64,000 nt of DNA from assembly GCA_035430005.1 (NCBI GenBank), contig DAOMFV010000001.1, positions 40,634 through 104,633 of the forward strand. The letters run 5' to 3'. Origin of the DNA: JAEUIE01 sp035430005 (GTDB taxonomy: Bacteria; Planctomycetota; Planctomycetia; Gemmatales; HRBIN36). A program made the position numbers and the translations under genes. Positions 63,102-64,000 of the stretch are shown here, in pieces. Position 1 is the first letter of the stretch, and each line of letters starts with the position of its first letter. The notes under the pieces were generated by a model. That model saw nothing but the letters and a program-made list of their open reading frames with translations, did no database searches and was not told the origin of the DNA.

Positions 63102-63863
63102 TTAACTGACTATCGTTCCCATGCGGTGCCCGGCGATGGCGCGTTCAATGTTCCCTTCTCGTTTGAAGTTGAACACCAGAATTGGAATTTTCGCTTCCAT
63201 ACACATCTGGATGGCTGACATATCCATCACCTGCAGGTTGTCTCGGCGCACCTGATCGTAGCTGAGCTTCTCATAGCGAACCGCATGGGGGTTCTTCTCG
63301 GGGTCGTCGCTGTAGACACCATCAACCTTGGTCGCCTTCATAACGATCTGACAGTTCAGCTCCCTGGCACGCAGCGCAGCGGCTGTATCGGTGGTGACAA
63401 AAGGATTGCCGGTACCCCCGGCGAGGATAACGATGCGTCCCTTTTCCAGATGCCGTTCACAACGACGACGAATGTAAGGCTCGCAGACCGTTTCCATACG
63501 GATGGCGCTCAGCAGCCGAGTCTGGCAACCGATCTTTTCAAGTGATTCCTGCAGAGCCAGGCCGTTCATGACGGTAGCGAGCATGCCCATATAGTGGGCA
63601 GTCGATTCTTTGATGACGTCGCCGCCGTTTGAGAACTGGGCTCCACGAAGGATGTTGCCGCCCCCAACGACGATGGCCAATTGCACGCCCTGAGCCGCTA
63701 CTCGCTTGATTTGCTGGGCGAATCCCATCATTTCATCGATGCTGATGCCCGATTTACCGCTGTTGCCCTGAAAGCTTTCGCCACTGAGCTTGAGCAGCAC
63801 CCGCTTATACTGGGGTGGGCCGAAGGAAGACGAGGCTGGACTGGAAGAATCGGTCATAGTCAT
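63102..63863 (-). CDS. pyrH: UMP kinase
   Basis: 253 aa hexameric amino-acid-kinase-fold UMP kinase. YKRVLLKLSGESFQG near residue 19, the IVVGGGNILRG loop, GMLATVMNGLALQESLE, and GTGNPFVTTDTAAALRA are all visible. A short polar start (1-18) precedes the family core. It would normally follow tsf, which lies outside the window. Co-transcribed with frr. Confidence 0.97.
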   Translation of the reverse strand: MTMTDSSSPASSSFGPPQYKRVLLKLSGESFQGNSGKSGISIDEMMGFAQQIKRVAAQGVQLAIVVGGGNILRGAQFSNGGDVIKESTAHYMGMLATVMNGLALQESLEKIGCQTRLLSAIRMETVCEPYIRRRCERHLEKGRIVILAGGTGNPFVTTDTAAALRARELNCQIVMKATKVDGVYSDDPEKNPHAVRYEKLSYDQVRRDNLQVMDMSAIQMCMEAKIPILVFNFKREGNIERAIAGHRMGTIVS

Positions 63864-63931
63864 CGCTGATGAGAGTGGAACTTCATCGAAATTATACAGA
63901 GTGGCGCAGAAGAATGGATATGTTCCTGTCT

Positions 63932-63953
63932 TATACCAGCCTGAAGCGCTAGT
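63932..63953. repeat. Half-copy of the 43640 inverted-repeat family
   Basis: TATACCAGCCTGAAGCGCTA and onward matches the arm of the 43640-43714 element with two changes. Its partner arm, if any, lies past the window end. Confidence 0.7.
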
Positions 63954-64000
63954 GTAATGTTACATAAATAAGTAAACTTATTATTCGCAGCATCGTCTTA

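Overview
The window (about 55% GC by eye) reads as a chromosomal segment of a planctomycete, probably near the Gemmatales. The reasons are PQQ-like, NIPSNAP, DUF1570-type and ankyrin proteins beside many lineage-restricted secreted or membrane proteins, an HTH protein fused to a long acidic low-complexity region, and a tRNA-Ile/tRNA-Ala pair with no rRNA beside it. The taxonomic call is inference; no rRNA gene is present.

Region 1 (1-10158, + strand) is one tightly packed, mostly overlapping operon: the end of a [NiFe]-hydrogenase small subunit, the large subunit, its maturation protease, hypA, hypB, hypF, hypC, hypD and hypE, then a pyruvate,water dikinase (ppsA). The subunit motifs fit a cytoplasmic group 3 enzyme, most like 3b. 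The electron-transfer subunits would lie upstream of the window.

Region 2 (10121-20510) is a stress island. A hybrid histidine kinase has a first PAS domain that carries the FixL heme-pocket signature. It is followed 15 bp later by an NtrC-type sigma-54 activator. Around them are a bacterial eRF1-like protein, a DksA/TraR protein with a mini-BON protein, a run of universal stress protein, Hsp20, tandem universal stress protein, Glu/Leu dehydrogenase, redoxin and DUF2007-like genes, and a CBS-pair protein. Each of the four transcription units is preceded by a -24/-12 element, and all four elements match GGCA-N6-CTGC exactly. With the hydrogenase next door this looks like an oxygen-limitation or dormancy regulon run by one two-component system. 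Its gene content recalls the mycobacterial DosR regulon.

Region 3 (20511-22700) is accessory and RNA: an IS5-family remnant, an AlbA_2/Schlafen-type protein, and tRNA-Ile and tRNA-Ala behind a good sigma-70 promoter.

Region 4 (22699-29876, - strand) is a tripartite export operon: TolC-like lipoprotein, HlyD/MacA-like adaptor, MacB-type ATPase and permease, and a small membrane protein with an HExxH motif.

Region 5 (30012-49372) is mixed housekeeping and envelope genes: a class A beta-lactamase-like hydrolase, Tex with a low-complexity insertion and RGG tail, a coiled-coil protein, NIPSNAP, PQQ-like and DUF1570 proteins, DedA, a double-ACT protein, a SPOR-like protein, DacB, Dut, MarC, a TPR lipoprotein, a histone-deacetylase-like enzyme, an ABC-2 permease and a cytidylate-kinase-like protein.

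Region 6 (49373-64000) holds an HTH/low-complexity/membrane protein with repeated FEL motifs, a structured intergenic leader or small RNA, a membrane coiled-coil protein, RluD-type pseudouridine synthase, a DapA-family aldolase, a phosphatidylserine-synthase-like enzyme, an ankyrin protein, a giant membrane-TPR protein, and frr and pyrH. Several hairpin-forming dispersed repeats lie between genes.
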